Assembly (NCBI GenBank): GCA_900539345.1 | Contig: UQBS01000035.1 | Coordinates: 1-31,126 of the forward strand | Direction of reading: 5' to 3' | Source of the DNA: an uncultured Coriobacteriaceae bacterium | GTDB taxonomy: Bacteria; Actinomycetota; Coriobacteriia; Coriobacteriales; UMGS124 | Length of the DNA stretch: 31,126 nt | Part shown: piece after piece, positions 15,065 through 23,436 of the stretch | How positions within the stretch are numbered: position 1 is the stretch's first letter | How the letters are laid out: every line of letters starts with the position of its first letter | Position numbers and translations under genes: made by a program | Notes under the pieces: model-generated | What the model saw: only the letters and a program-made list of their open reading frames with translations | What the model was told of the DNA's origin: nothing | Database searches by the model: none

Positions 15065-16288
15065 ATGACGGCTCCCGGCTCGTCTCAAACAAAGCAAGCA
15101 AAGCAAACAAAGCCGCGCGTGGGCTTGAACGGGCGAACGGTCATTGCGGTTGTGTGCGCAGTCGCAGCGGTCGCTGCGCTGGTATGGTCGCTGTGGGAGA
15201 CTCCCTCGACGCCCATGGCATACCAGGAATTTGCCCAGAAGGTGGCCCAGCAGCAAGTCGACGAGGCGCAGATTTTTCAAGACGGCGTGTATTTCACCCT
15301 CAAAGACGACGAGACACATGCCTTGTATCGCACGGACAACCCCGACTCGCCCGACCTCAAGGAACGCCTGCTTGTTGGCGGGGCACAGGTCACAAGCTCG
15401 GCCGATGCGGGCGATGTGGTGGACACGCTCATCAACCTCCTGCTCGACGCCTTCATTCTTGGCACCTTTGGAATTGCGATATACAAGCTGGCGAGCTATA
15501 GCCGCAACACGTTCAAGGTCGTGCGCAAGACGGGCGTGACGTTTGGCGACATCGCGGGCATGGATGGCCTCAAGCGCGAGATGCGCCAGGTCGTGGGTGT
15601 GCTCAAAGATCCTGCCGCCGCACGGCGTTTGGGCGTGAGGCCGGTCAAGGGCATCGTGCTCGAGGGGCCTCCCGGCAACGGCAAGACGCTCTTTGCCAAG
15701 GCGCTGGCCCAAGAGGCTGGCGTCAACTTTATCGCCACCAAGGGAGCCGACTTCCAGAGCGCGTTCATGTCGCTGGGTGCGCGCAAGATTCGCTCGCTTT
15801 TCAAGAAGGCAGGCAAGCATCGTCCCTGCATCGTCTTTATCGACGAGTTCGACAGCATCGGCGAGCGTCGCAACTATGCGGGCACGGGCATCGACAAGGA
15901 GAACAACCGCATCATCACCGCCATGCTCAACGAGATGGATGGTTTTACCACCAAGGACGGCATCCTTGTGGTGGCAGCCACAAACTCGTACCGCTCACTT
16001 GACCCTGCACTTGTGCGTCCAGGAAGGTTTGACCTCAAGTATACGGTGAGCAATCCTGACATGAAGACGCGCGAGGAGCTCATTCGCATCTACTCTCAAG
16101 GCAAATCGCTTGCCAAAGAGCTCGCCCCGGCGCGACTGGCACCCTTGTTTGAGGGCGCAAGCTGTGCAGACGTTGAAGCAACCCTCAATGAGGCTGCCAT
16201 GCTTGCTGTGCTGGGGAAGTCCGATGTCATCACGCTTGAGCTGGTTATTCGCGCAGCCGAAAAGGTTGGAGTTAAACTTAAGATATAA
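15065..16288 (+). CDS. FtsH-like membrane AAA ATPase lacking protease domain
   Basis: This 407-aa protein has FtsH order up to the ATPase and then stops. A first membrane helix (about 25-44), a short extracytoplasmic segment, a second helix (about 118-140), and an AAA+ module follow. Walker A is GPPGNGKT (201-208), Walker B is IVFIDEFD (256-263), and the second region of homology contains ATNSYRSLDPALVRPGRFD with Arg318 and Arg321. The chain ends after the lid domain; there is no HExxH zinc protease. The pore motif FVG of FtsH appears here as FMS (234-236). It probably unfolds or remodels membrane proteins without cutting them. The ATG at 15065 has GAAAGGA 8 nt upstream. Confidence 0.85.
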   Translation: MTAPGSSQTKQAKQTKPRVGLNGRTVIAVVCAVAAVAALVWSLWETPSTPMAYQEFAQKVAQQQVDEAQIFQDGVYFTLKDDETHALYRTDNPDSPDLKERLLVGGAQVTSSADAGDVVDTLINLLLDAFILGTFGIAIYKLASYSRNTFKVVRKTGVTFGDIAGMDGLKREMRQVVGVLKDPAAARRLGVRPVKGIVLEGPPGNGKTLFAKALAQEAGVNFIATKGADFQSAFMSLGARKIRSLFKKAGKHRPCIVFIDEFDSIGERRNYAGTGIDKENNRIITAMLNEMDGFTTKDGILVVAATNSYRSLDPALVRPGRFDLKYTVSNPDMKTREELIRIYSQGKSLAKELAPARLAPLFEGASCADVEATLNEAAMLAVLGKSDVITLELVIRAAEKVGVKLKI

Positions 16289-16434
16289 TCTTTAAGCAAG
16301 TAGGGAACTGACGGTTCAACGATTGGACACGGGTGGCTCTATCGAGCGCATTTCCCATCTGTGCCGTGGTAATGGCGGAATGCCAACCGGCCTACGTGCC
16401 CATTGTTACCTTGGAAATTCTACCCGCCATATTA

Positions 16435-16482
16435 CAGGAGGCCTGCCTGTCTGCCGGTGCGGCTAGACGGGCAGGCCTCCTG
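16435..16482. terminator. 18-bp hairpin between convergent genes
   Basis: CAGGAGGCCTGCCTGTCT (16435-16452) pairs with 16465-16482 with a single G-U pair and a 12-nt loop. T-runs are poor on both sides. It lies between the FtsH-like gene and the leftward methyltransferase gene, so a shared terminator or mRNA end-protection hairpin is likely. Confidence 0.6.
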
Positions 16483-16510
16483 ATTTCGGACGGTGGGTTC
16501 CTTGCTCGCG

Positions 16511-17311
16511 TTATTGCGCCTTGCGGGCCTTCACGCGAAACATCGGGGTGGAGGCGTAGTTCACGCGCTCCTCAGGCGAAAACACGCGCTCCCACACTTG
16601 GGGATCAACCTCGACCTGAGTTGCCCCGACCTTACGAAGCACGCCTTCGTCCCAAGCGGGACGCTCAACGGGGGAGAGCGGCATCTGACGCGCGATGTCT
16701 TCCATCGCGTCGATGTCGGTCCCTATGTACTCGTCTTTGATGCCTGCATCTTGGGTGGCCTGGCGGTCGGCTTCATAGGCGCGGCGTAGCTCGGCGTCAT
16801 AGAGGTGCGCGTACCAGTTGGCGTCGTAATTGAGAAGCAGCCCGCCTGGCTTGAGCACGCGCAGCCACCCCGCATAGGCGCGCTCGGGGTGCGGCAGGTT
16901 CCACGTGAGGTTGCGGCTCACCACAACGTCGAATGCGTCGCTCGTTACCTCGAGGTTCTCTGCATCCATCCGACAAAAGTCAATCGCCTGCTCCACGCCT
17001 TCGTTGCGCGCGTTGGCGCGTGCCTCGTCGAGCATGGCCGGCGTGTAGTCTGCCGCAGTGACTCGATAGCCGGCGCGGGCAAGAATGATGGAGAAGAAGC
17101 CCGGCCCGCAGCCCATGTCGAGCACGCGCAGGTTCTCAGGGGCAACCCCAGGGAACGCCGCCTCGATTTGCTCTGTGAGCTCGCACGTCCATACTGCCTT
17201 CTGCTGGGTGCGCAGCTCGTCTTTGTTCACTTCGGAATAGCCGGAAGCACGGTTGGTCCAGTATGCCTCGTTCTCGTCTTTGAGCTGCTCACAGCTTGGC
17301 TGGTCCGTCAT
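16511..17311 (-). CDS. Class I SAM-dependent methyltransferase (copy 2 of tandem pair)
   Basis: This protein of about 266 aa has a Rossmann methyltransferase fold. Motif I is VLDMGCGPG (63-71), an acidic motif follows in TAADYTPAMLDEA, and VVSRNLTWNLPHPERAY is the family-specific block after motif IV. The substrate is unknown. The start is a choice: GAGGAGG (17320-17326) sits 8 nt before the ATG at 17311, the best site. A start at 17386 (MANETRG) would add 25 residues and begin just after the stop of the upstream paralog. It is co-directional with that paralog and probably co-transcribed. Confidence 0.85.
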   Translation of the reverse strand: MTDQPSCEQLKDENEAYWTNRASGYSEVNKDELRTQQKAVWTCELTEQIEAAFPGVAPENLRVLDMGCGPGFFSIILARAGYRVTAADYTPAMLDEARANARNEGVEQAIDFCRMDAENLEVTSDAFDVVVSRNLTWNLPHPERAYAGWLRVLKPGGLLLNYDANWYAHLYDAELRRAYEADRQATQDAGIKDEYIGTDIDAMEDIARQMPLSPVERPAWDEGVLRKVGATQVEVDPQVWERVFSPEERVNYASTPMFRVKARKAQ

Positions 17312-17397
17312 GGACATTGCCTCCTCGGTGCCGCTGAGACATCCGGCGGCTTGTCCCGTCGCGATGCCTCGCGTCTCGTTTGCCATATGTCCCAACC

Positions 17398-18174
17398 TTA
17401 CTTTTCCGCCGTGATGATGAACATGCGCGTGGGGTTGTAGAACTTGTCGGGGTTGGCAAAGACGCGGTCGGAAACGTCCTGGTCAAGTGTGATATCTCGG
17501 AAGCCGGCGTTGTAGAGAAGCTGCAGGTCCCAGTCAGGGCGTGCGGGCTGCTCGCCTGCGAGGTGCTCCTTGATGTGCTCGTATTCGGCCATGAGGCTGC
17601 GCTCGATGGAGGAGTGTGCGTTCTCTTTGGGCAGGTCGAGCTCGGCAAGCGGCTTCTCGTGGCAATAGTCGCCGTCGAAGTTGATGAGGCAACCGCCCGA
17701 CTTGAGCAAGTTGTACCAATGCGTGTAGGCCTGGTCGAGGTGGGGCAACGTCCACGTGAGGTTACGGGTGACGATGCAGTCGAACGTCTCGGGCTCAAAC
17801 GTGGTGTTCTCGGCATCCATAACCTGGAAGTCGACCGTGAGACCTAGGTCGCGGGCGGCATGGCGCGCCTCCAAGATCATGCGCGGCGTAAGGTCGATGC
17901 CGCTCACCATGTGACCCTGCTCGGCAAGCATGAGGGCAAGAAAGCCGCTGCCGGTGCCCACGTCGAGAATGCGCAGGCCATGGCCGTGCGGCAGCAAGGG
18001 AAGGATCTCGTTGAGCCACTGATTGTGTTTGTCGCTGGCAAATTCCTCGTTATGGAGCTCGGCAAAGTCTTCGGCGCGCTGCGACCAGTAGTTGACGACG
18101 TGGGACTTTACGGAGTGACGTTGGTTGTGCTCGGGGGCGAATACGCTGAGGGCATCGATGTTAGAGTCGGCCAT
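17398..18174 (-). CDS. Class I SAM-dependent methyltransferase (copy 1 of tandem pair)
   Basis: This 258-aa methyltransferase is related to its downstream neighbour. Motif I is ILDVGTGSG (69-77), an acidic residue in SGIDLTPRM binds the ribose, and VTRNLTWTLPHLDQAY matches RNLTWNLPHPERAY in the other copy. The shared block plus adjacency points to a tandem duplication followed by divergence. The methyl acceptor is unknown; a metabolite or metal(loid) is as plausible as a macromolecule. The ATG at 18174 is preceded by AAAGGTGGA; a frame 44 codons longer has no site and a basic, non-conserved tail. It is divergent from the YqhA-like gene. Confidence 0.87.
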   Translation of the reverse strand: MADSNIDALSVFAPEHNQRHSVKSHVVNYWSQRAEDFAELHNEEFASDKHNQWLNEILPLLPHGHGLRILDVGTGSGFLALMLAEQGHMVSGIDLTPRMILEARHAARDLGLTVDFQVMDAENTTFEPETFDCIVTRNLTWTLPHLDQAYTHWYNLLKSGGCLINFDGDYCHEKPLAELDLPKENAHSSIERSLMAEYEHIKEHLAGEQPARPDWDLQLLYNAGFRDITLDQDVSDRVFANPDKFYNPTRMFIITAEK

Positions 18175-18334
18175 GCTTGAGTCCACCTTTGTGCGTTGAA
18201 GTCTATCAATGATGCGACAGCGCCCCTGCACGCGTCGTGGGTGTATCGTAGCACGACGCGTCTGCTGTCGGTGGCGAACGCATAGCATTTTGACGCGAGT
18301 GCGCATATGAGTCGCTTTGTGTATGCGAACGTTC

Positions 18335-18340
18335 TACAAT
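18335..18340 (+). promoter_or_regulatory. Candidate -10 box of yqhA-like gene
   Basis: TACAAT matches the sigma-70 -10 consensus in five of six positions and lies 31 nt before the ATG. The -35 region is poor (TCGCTT at 17-bp spacing). Confidence 0.35.
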
Positions 18341-18370
18341 TGTCCGAATACGCCGACGAAAGGAACAGCG

Positions 18371-18964
18371 ATGAAGAGCACCGAGCCCAAACCTTTGGAG
18401 CACAAGGACGAAGCCGCCTTGCAGATGGCTCATGCGCAGCTCGCCAGCGAGGCGGAAAGGGGTGGCAAGACGCCCCGCGACGCAAGCCATCGCCTTGTGG
18501 GTTACACGCGTTTCATGGCGGCAGTGCCGAGCTTCGGCTTGTTCATCGCTGCTATTGCCATGACTATTGCCACGCTCCTCTCCACCATTGGTGTCACCAT
18601 CGAGGTTATCAAGGGCGAGCTTACGATGCAGGACATGCTGGTCGAGTACATCGAGTACGCCGACTTCTTCCTGCTGTCCATCGTGCTCTACATCATGAGC
18701 ATCGGCCTGTACTCCCTGTTTATCGACGACGAGATCGAAATGCCCTCTTGGCTTGAGATTCACACGCTCGACGACCTCAAGGAGAAGCTCGTCAGCGTCA
18801 TCGTTGTGGTCATGGGCGTGTTCTTCCTCGGGCGCCTCATCCACGGGGCCGACTCGCTTGATCTGCTGTGCATGGGCGCAGGCATCGGCGCCGTTGTGCT
18901 CTCGATGGCGTATTTCGTGCGCCACATCATGGTCGCGCACAAGCGCGAAGGGGAAGAGGAGTAG
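18371..18964 (+). CDS. UPF0114/YqhA-family membrane protein
   Basis: This 197-aa protein has about 45 hydrophilic residues followed by three or four membrane helices: FMAAVPSFGLFIAAIAMTIA, FFLLSIVLYIMSIGLYSLFI, VIVVVMGVFFLGRLI, and a last one near the C-terminus. The IDDEIEMPSWLEIHTLDDLKEKL segment between helices two and three is typical of the YqhA (UPF0114) family, whose function is not established. The ATG at 18371 has GAAAGGAA six nt upstream. A GC-rich hairpin separates it from the convergent helicase gene. Confidence 0.85.
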   Translation: MKSTEPKPLEHKDEAALQMAHAQLASEAERGGKTPRDASHRLVGYTRFMAAVPSFGLFIAAIAMTIATLLSTIGVTIEVIKGELTMQDMLVEYIEYADFFLLSIVLYIMSIGLYSLFIDDEIEMPSWLEIHTLDDLKEKLVSVIVVVMGVFFLGRLIHGADSLDLLCMGAGIGAVVLSMAYFVRHIMVAHKREGEEE

Positions 18965-19057
18965 CGCAGCCGCAGCACGATCGCGCGGCTGGTTTTCCTC
19001 TTGTCGCTGGCAGCGAGTTGACGCGGCACAGAGGGCGTCTCATATGTATACGCACGC

Positions 19058-19102
19058 AGAAGGGCGGCGCGGGATATGCAATATGCCCCGCGCCGCCCTT
19101 CT
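19058..19102. terminator. GC-rich hairpin between convergent genes
   Basis: AGAAGGGCGGCGCGGG (19058-19073) pairs over 16 bp with 19087-19102, and CGC/GCG pairs extend it past a bulged T. The loop is ATATGCAATATGC. The U-run is weak (TTGCGTTGT). It lies between the YqhA-like and helicase genes and probably serves both. Confidence 0.6.
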
Positions 19103-19135
19103 TGCGTTGTGACTCTATGCCGTGCGAGTCAATTC

Positions 19136-21727
19136 TTACTTGCCGAGCAACTCCTCGATTGAGCCCGCGCGGTAGTTGGCAAAGACGACGTTGCCCTCTT
19201 CCTGCGTGGCGTCGAGGTCGACGTCGGCCATGATGCCGAAGTCGTGGTCGCCCTCGGGGTCGCTCAGAATCTGGTGCACGTGCCAGATGTGTTTGTCCTT
19301 CTCGTCGGTCTCGTCCACGTGGAAGTAGGTGGCAGAGCGCGCGTCGGCGTCGAGCAGCACCTCTTCGTGTGCCTCGTAGTATGCGTCGAGCACGTTTTTC
19401 CACTTGAGCTCGCCGAATGACCAGTCGGTGTCGAGTGCGCCGAGCGCCTTGGCGTCGTCCTTGGCCACAAGGCGCACGCGGCTGAACAGGGCGTTGCGCA
19501 CAAGCACCGTGAGTGCGCGGCGGTCGCGCACGACCACGTTGTCGAGCACGAGCGCGCCGGGTTCCTCGGGCATGGAGCCGGTGTTTGCCCACTCGTCCAC
19601 CAGGCTCGAGTCGACGGAGCGCACGACGAGGCCCAGCCAGGAGATGATGTCTTTGAGCTGGTCATCGCGCTTGTCGAGCGGCAGGGTCCTGTCCAGGCAG
19701 CGGTAGGCCTCGGAGAGATAGCGCAGCAGGATGCCCTCGGCGCGGGCCAGGTTGTACGTCTGGATGTAGCTCTTGAAGTCCGCGCAGCGCTCGAGCATGT
19801 CGCGCAGCACCGACTTGGGAGCGAGCTGGTAGTCGCGCGCCCACGGTACCGCCTCGCAGTACTGGGCGAAGGCCTCAGCGAGCATGTCTTCGAGCGGCTT
19901 AGGATAGGTCACGTCCTGCAGACGCTCGATGCGCTCGTCGTACTCGATGCCGTCGGCTTTCATCTCAGCCATGGCGCGGCTGCGGGCCTCGCGCTCCTGG
20001 GCGCGCAGCACCTGGCGGGGCTGCTCAAGCGTGGACTCGATCATCGATATGACGTCGAGGGCGTACGTCTCGCTTTCTGGGTCGAGCAGCTCGAGCGCTG
20101 CAAGCAGGAAGGGGGAAAGCGGCTGGTCAAGGGCGAAATCGTCGGGCAGATCGACCGTGGTGAAGTACTCGACGGTGCCGTCGTCGTTGGTGACCTTCTC
20201 CACCACGCCTGCGTCGATGAGGGTGGAGAACACCTCGTCGGTACGGGCGCGCAGCTTGAGCTTCTCAGCGTCGGACTGCATGGAGTCGTCGACGAGCTTG
20301 TTCACGCGCGCCCAGGCGTCTCCGCCCTGCTCCACCTCGGCGAGCACCATGGAGTTGGTGATGCGCATGCGCGGTGTGAGCGTGGCGGGCACCGACTCGA
20401 TGAGCTTGTCGAAGTTCTGCTTGTTCCAGCCCACAAAGCCCTCGGGCGGCTTCTTCGTCTTGATGCTGCGAGCCTTTTTGGGGTCGCCGCCCGCCTTGGC
20501 GAGGGCCTTTGCGCGCTCGATGTCGTACTCGGTGGCTTCGGCGACGACCAGGCCTTCCGTGTCGAAGCCTGCGCGTCCAGCACGGCCGGCAATCTGGTGG
20601 AACTCGCGCGAGCCGAGCCTGCGCATATGCGAGCCGTCAAACTTGGCAAGGGCGGTGAGCAGCACGGTGTGGATGGGCACGTTGATGCCCACGCCAAGCG
20701 TGTCGGTGCCGCAGATGACGGGAAGAAGGCCCTGCTGGGCGAGCTTTTCCACGAGCAGGCGATAGCGGGGGAGCATGCCTGCATGGTGCACACCCACGCC
20801 GCAGCCAAGCAGGCGCTGCAGGATCTTGCCGAAGGCCGTGGTGAAACGCGTGCCCTTGATGGCCTCCTTGATGCGCTCGCGCTGCTCCTTGGTGGCGACA
20901 CCGAAGCTTGCTAGCGACTGGGCGCTCTCAAGCGCGGCGTCCTGAGCGAAATGAACCACGTAGATGGGCGCTTTGCCCTCACGCAGGGCAATCTCGACCG
21001 TGCCCTCCAGCGAGGTCTCAACATACTCGTAGGTGAGCGGCACGGGGCGCTGGGCGTCGGCGATGATATCGACGGAGGTCTCCGTCGTGTCCTCGAGCTT
21101 GGCGGCGATGGCGCTCGTGTCGCCCAGCGTGGCGCTCATGAGCAGGAACTTCGTGCTGGGAAGGGTCAGAAGCGGCACTTGCCAAGCCCAGCCGCGGTCG
21201 CTGTCGCCGAAGTAGTGGAACTCGTCCATGGCGACATAGCCGATGTCAGCGCCCTCGCCTTCGCGCAGGGCGGCGTTCGCCAGGATCTCGGCCGTGCAGC
21301 AGATGATCATGGCGCTAGGGTTGATGGAGGTGTCGCCTGTGATCATGCCGACGTTTTCCTTGCCGAAGACATCGCACAGGTAGAAGAACTTCTCGCTGAC
21401 CAGGGCTTTGATGGGGGCGGTGTAGTACGACTTCCATCCCTGGCACAGGGCGAGGAAGTGCATGCCGAGGGCAACCATCGACTTGCCCGAGCCCGTGGGG
21501 GTGCCCAGGATGACGTGGTCGCCCAGTACGAGATCCATGATGGCCTCTTCCTGGTGGGGCCACAGTTCGATGCCACGGTCGAGGCACCACTGCATGAAGA
21601 GCTCGAAGATCTCGTCGCCAGGCATCTCGGGGTCGCCCTCATGCCAGATGGGGGCGCGCCTGCCCAGCGAGCCCGGAGCGAAGGCGTCGTCAGGAGAGCC
21701 TTGGGTTTCGATAGTCTCGTCGGCCAT
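19136..21727 (-). CDS. DExH-box helicase, DUF3516 (Ski2-like) family
   Basis: This is an 863-aa superfamily II helicase. Walker A is GTPTGSGKS (75-83), motif II DEFH (168-171), motif III SAT (198-200), and motif VI is in HQIAGRAGRAGFDTEG. The long C-terminal half (from about residue 420) matches the DUF3516 region found in actinobacterial Ski2/HelY-like helicases, which probably act on RNA. It has no signal or membrane segment. The ATG at 21727 is preceded by GAAAGGAAAGG; an in-frame start 44 codons further upstream lacks a site. It is divergent from the DAHP synthase gene. Confidence 0.9.
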   Translation of the reverse strand: MADETIETQGSPDDAFAPGSLGRRAPIWHEGDPEMPGDEIFELFMQWCLDRGIELWPHQEEAIMDLVLGDHVILGTPTGSGKSMVALGMHFLALCQGWKSYYTAPIKALVSEKFFYLCDVFGKENVGMITGDTSINPSAMIICCTAEILANAALREGEGADIGYVAMDEFHYFGDSDRGWAWQVPLLTLPSTKFLLMSATLGDTSAIAAKLEDTTETSVDIIADAQRPVPLTYEYVETSLEGTVEIALREGKAPIYVVHFAQDAALESAQSLASFGVATKEQRERIKEAIKGTRFTTAFGKILQRLLGCGVGVHHAGMLPRYRLLVEKLAQQGLLPVICGTDTLGVGINVPIHTVLLTALAKFDGSHMRRLGSREFHQIAGRAGRAGFDTEGLVVAEATEYDIERAKALAKAGGDPKKARSIKTKKPPEGFVGWNKQNFDKLIESVPATLTPRMRITNSMVLAEVEQGGDAWARVNKLVDDSMQSDAEKLKLRARTDEVFSTLIDAGVVEKVTNDDGTVEYFTTVDLPDDFALDQPLSPFLLAALELLDPESETYALDVISMIESTLEQPRQVLRAQEREARSRAMAEMKADGIEYDERIERLQDVTYPKPLEDMLAEAFAQYCEAVPWARDYQLAPKSVLRDMLERCADFKSYIQTYNLARAEGILLRYLSEAYRCLDRTLPLDKRDDQLKDIISWLGLVVRSVDSSLVDEWANTGSMPEEPGALVLDNVVVRDRRALTVLVRNALFSRVRLVAKDDAKALGALDTDWSFGELKWKNVLDAYYEAHEEVLLDADARSATYFHVDETDEKDKHIWHVHQILSDPEGDHDFGIMADVDLDATQEEGNVVFANYRAGSIEELLGK

Positions 21728-21897
21728 GGTCGACCTTTCCTTTCGTGGATGTGCGAGATGCGCGGGGCGTGCAAACGGGGCGTGCGGTGATCTGCAGGTT
21801 ACGTGCGGTGCAGCCGTCGGACCCCGTCGGTTTTTCGTTTGGAGAAGCGTATCATTCAAGTGGCGTTCAACCTGACGAAATTTGACCGCATCGGTGA

Positions 21898-21927
21898 TTG
21901 TGCAGGTAAAAAGCGCTGGATTATGCT
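21898..21927 (+). promoter_or_regulatory. Candidate promoter of DAHP synthase gene
   Basis: TTGTGC (21898-21903) and TATGCT (21922-21927) are spaced 18 bp apart. The leader would be about 65 nt. I see no T-box or leader peptide with aromatic codons in it. Confidence 0.35.
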
Positions 21928-21998
21928 ACTGTCTACGCTCTCAATTATGCATTGACTCGCTGGGTGTGAGCCAATCGACATCGCCGAGGAGCATGGCT

Positions 21999-23027
21999 AT
22001 GGGAATGGAATTCAAGCGCCGCCTGCCCAACCCGCAGGACATCAAGGCCGAGATGTCTATGTCGGCGCAGGCAGAACAGCGCAAAGTTGCCTTTGACGCT
22101 GCAATTGCGGCCGTTATGGACGGCTCGGACCCGCGCAAGCTCGTCATCATCGGCCCCTGCTCGGCCGACCGCGAGGACGCCGTGCTCGAGTACTGCACCC
22201 GTCTGGCCGAGGCCCAGGAAGAGGTGGCCGACAAGCTCATCCTCATCCCGCGCCTCTATACCAACAAGCCCCGCACGCTGGGTCTGGGCTACATGGGCAT
22301 GCTCCATCAGCCCAACCCCAACGGTGAGCCCAACCTGCTTGCCGGCATCCGCGCCATTCGCCACATGAACCTGGCCGTCATCGAGCAGACGGGCTTCTTC
22401 GGTGCCGACGAGATGCTCTATCCCGAGTACCACCGCTTCTTGTCCGACTTGCTCTCCTACGTGGCGGTGGGTGCACGCTCGGTTGAAGACCAGGAGCACA
22501 GGCTTGTTGCGTCGGGCCTGGACGTGCCCGTGGGCATGAAGAACCCACCCTCTGGCGACAACTCCGTCATGCTCAACGCCATCGTTGCTGCTCAGGCACC
22601 GCACTCCTTCATCTATCGCAACTGGGACGTGCAGTCTACCGGCAACCCCTACGCGCATGCCATCCTGCGCGGCTATATTGGCGCAAGCGGCCACAACCGC
22701 CCCAACTATTCCTATGACTACCTGGTGGACCTCGTGGATGCCTATGCTGCCCGCGACATCAAGAACCCGGCGCTCATCGTGGATTGCAACCACTCCAACT
22801 CGAACAAGCACTGGGACCAGCAGCCCCGCATCGCCAAGGACGTGCTGCATTCCTGCCGCCAGAACGCCGACATCGACCGCATCTTCCGCGGCTTCATGAT
22901 TGAAAGCTACCTGGTAGATGGCGCGCAGAAGGTGGGCGGCGAGGTCTACGGCCAGTCCATCACCGATCCGTGCCTGGGCTGGGAGAAGACTGAGAAGCTC
23001 CTGCACGACATTGCCGAGCTGGTGTAA
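21999..23027 (+). CDS. aroF: Class I 3-deoxy-7-phosphoheptulonate (DAHP) synthase
   Basis: This 342-aa enzyme catalyses condensation of phosphoenolpyruvate with erythrose 4-phosphate, the first step of the shikimate pathway. Class I (AroF/G/H) signatures are plain: IGPCSADREDAVLEY, LIPRLYTNKPRT, PVGMKNPPSGDNSVM, ALIVDCNHSNSNKHW, and GFMIESYLVDGAQ with GQSITDPCLGWEKTE near the end. The isozyme type, and hence feedback by Phe, Tyr or Trp, cannot be told, so the symbol is approximate. Three nearby ATGs exist; the one at 21999 has GAGGAG 7 nt upstream, while the one at 21993 is too close. A clean terminator follows. Confidence 0.92.
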   Translation: MGMEFKRRLPNPQDIKAEMSMSAQAEQRKVAFDAAIAAVMDGSDPRKLVIIGPCSADREDAVLEYCTRLAEAQEEVADKLILIPRLYTNKPRTLGLGYMGMLHQPNPNGEPNLLAGIRAIRHMNLAVIEQTGFFGADEMLYPEYHRFLSDLLSYVAVGARSVEDQEHRLVASGLDVPVGMKNPPSGDNSVMLNAIVAAQAPHSFIYRNWDVQSTGNPYAHAILRGYIGASGHNRPNYSYDYLVDLVDAYAARDIKNPALIVDCNHSNSNKHWDQQPRIAKDVLHSCRQNADIDRIFRGFMIESYLVDGAQKVGGEVYGQSITDPCLGWEKTEKLLHDIAELV

Positions 23028-23069
23028 GGCGCGTCAATCGTTTCCTGCATACCGCATGCTGATGTGAGG

Positions 23070-23099
23070 CGGCCTGCTCTTTGGAGCAGGCCGTCTTTT
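23070..23099 (+). terminator. Rho-independent terminator after DAHP synthase
   Basis: CGGCCTGCTC (23070-23079) pairs perfectly with 23084-23093 around a TTTG tetraloop and is followed by TCTTTTTG. Confidence 0.9.
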
Positions 23100-23113
23100 T
23101 GTTGCGATGCGCC

Positions 23114-23206
23114 GGCAGCAAACTGCCACCTAAGTGGCTGTAAAACGGGTTTCGGAGTAGTCCGCAAGAGGGGTGCCGCCACTACCCCGAAACCCATTTC
23201 GCTGCC
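23114..23206. repeat. Three-way-junction intergenic element
   Basis: An outer stem GGCAGC (23114-23119) pairs with GCTGCC (23201-23206). Inside are two hairpins: GCCAC/GTGGC (23125-23129 with 23134-23138) and a long one, 23143-23161 with 23181-23199, of 19 positions with two mismatches (core GGGTTTCGG with CCGAAACCC). The three nest without conflict. This may be a dispersed repetitive element or a structured RNA. It lies after the DAHP synthase terminator and about 90 bp before the putative promoter of the sigma factor gene. Confidence 0.5.
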
Positions 23207-23295
23207 AAAAGGGGCATCGATGTCGCCGTGAAATCGCGCCCACCTCATCCCATCGTGCTTCGTTGCCACGCCAATCTAAGTTTGTTTGCGCGAGG

Positions 23296-23324
23296 TGAAA
23301 CATTTCTCGCATCGCGTGCGTTAT
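23296..23324 (+). promoter_or_regulatory. ECF-type promoter, possibly autoregulatory
   Basis: TGAAAC (23296-23301) and CGTTAT (23319-23324) are 17 bp apart, close to the TGAAAC / CGT pattern of ECF sigma promoters. A perfect palindrome GAAAGGCGCCTTTC (23331-23344) follows. It lies about 110 nt upstream of the ECF sigma gene, so autoactivation is a reasonable inference. Confidence 0.45.
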
Positions 23325-23436
23325 ATAGGTGAAAGGCGCCTTTCGAAACAGTTGGCTGAATGCAAGACGGTGAGCGCGGTGCCCGGACAGGTTCACCGTA
23401 GGCTCACAGTGGTTCGCAGGTAGGGGAGGTGAGTGC

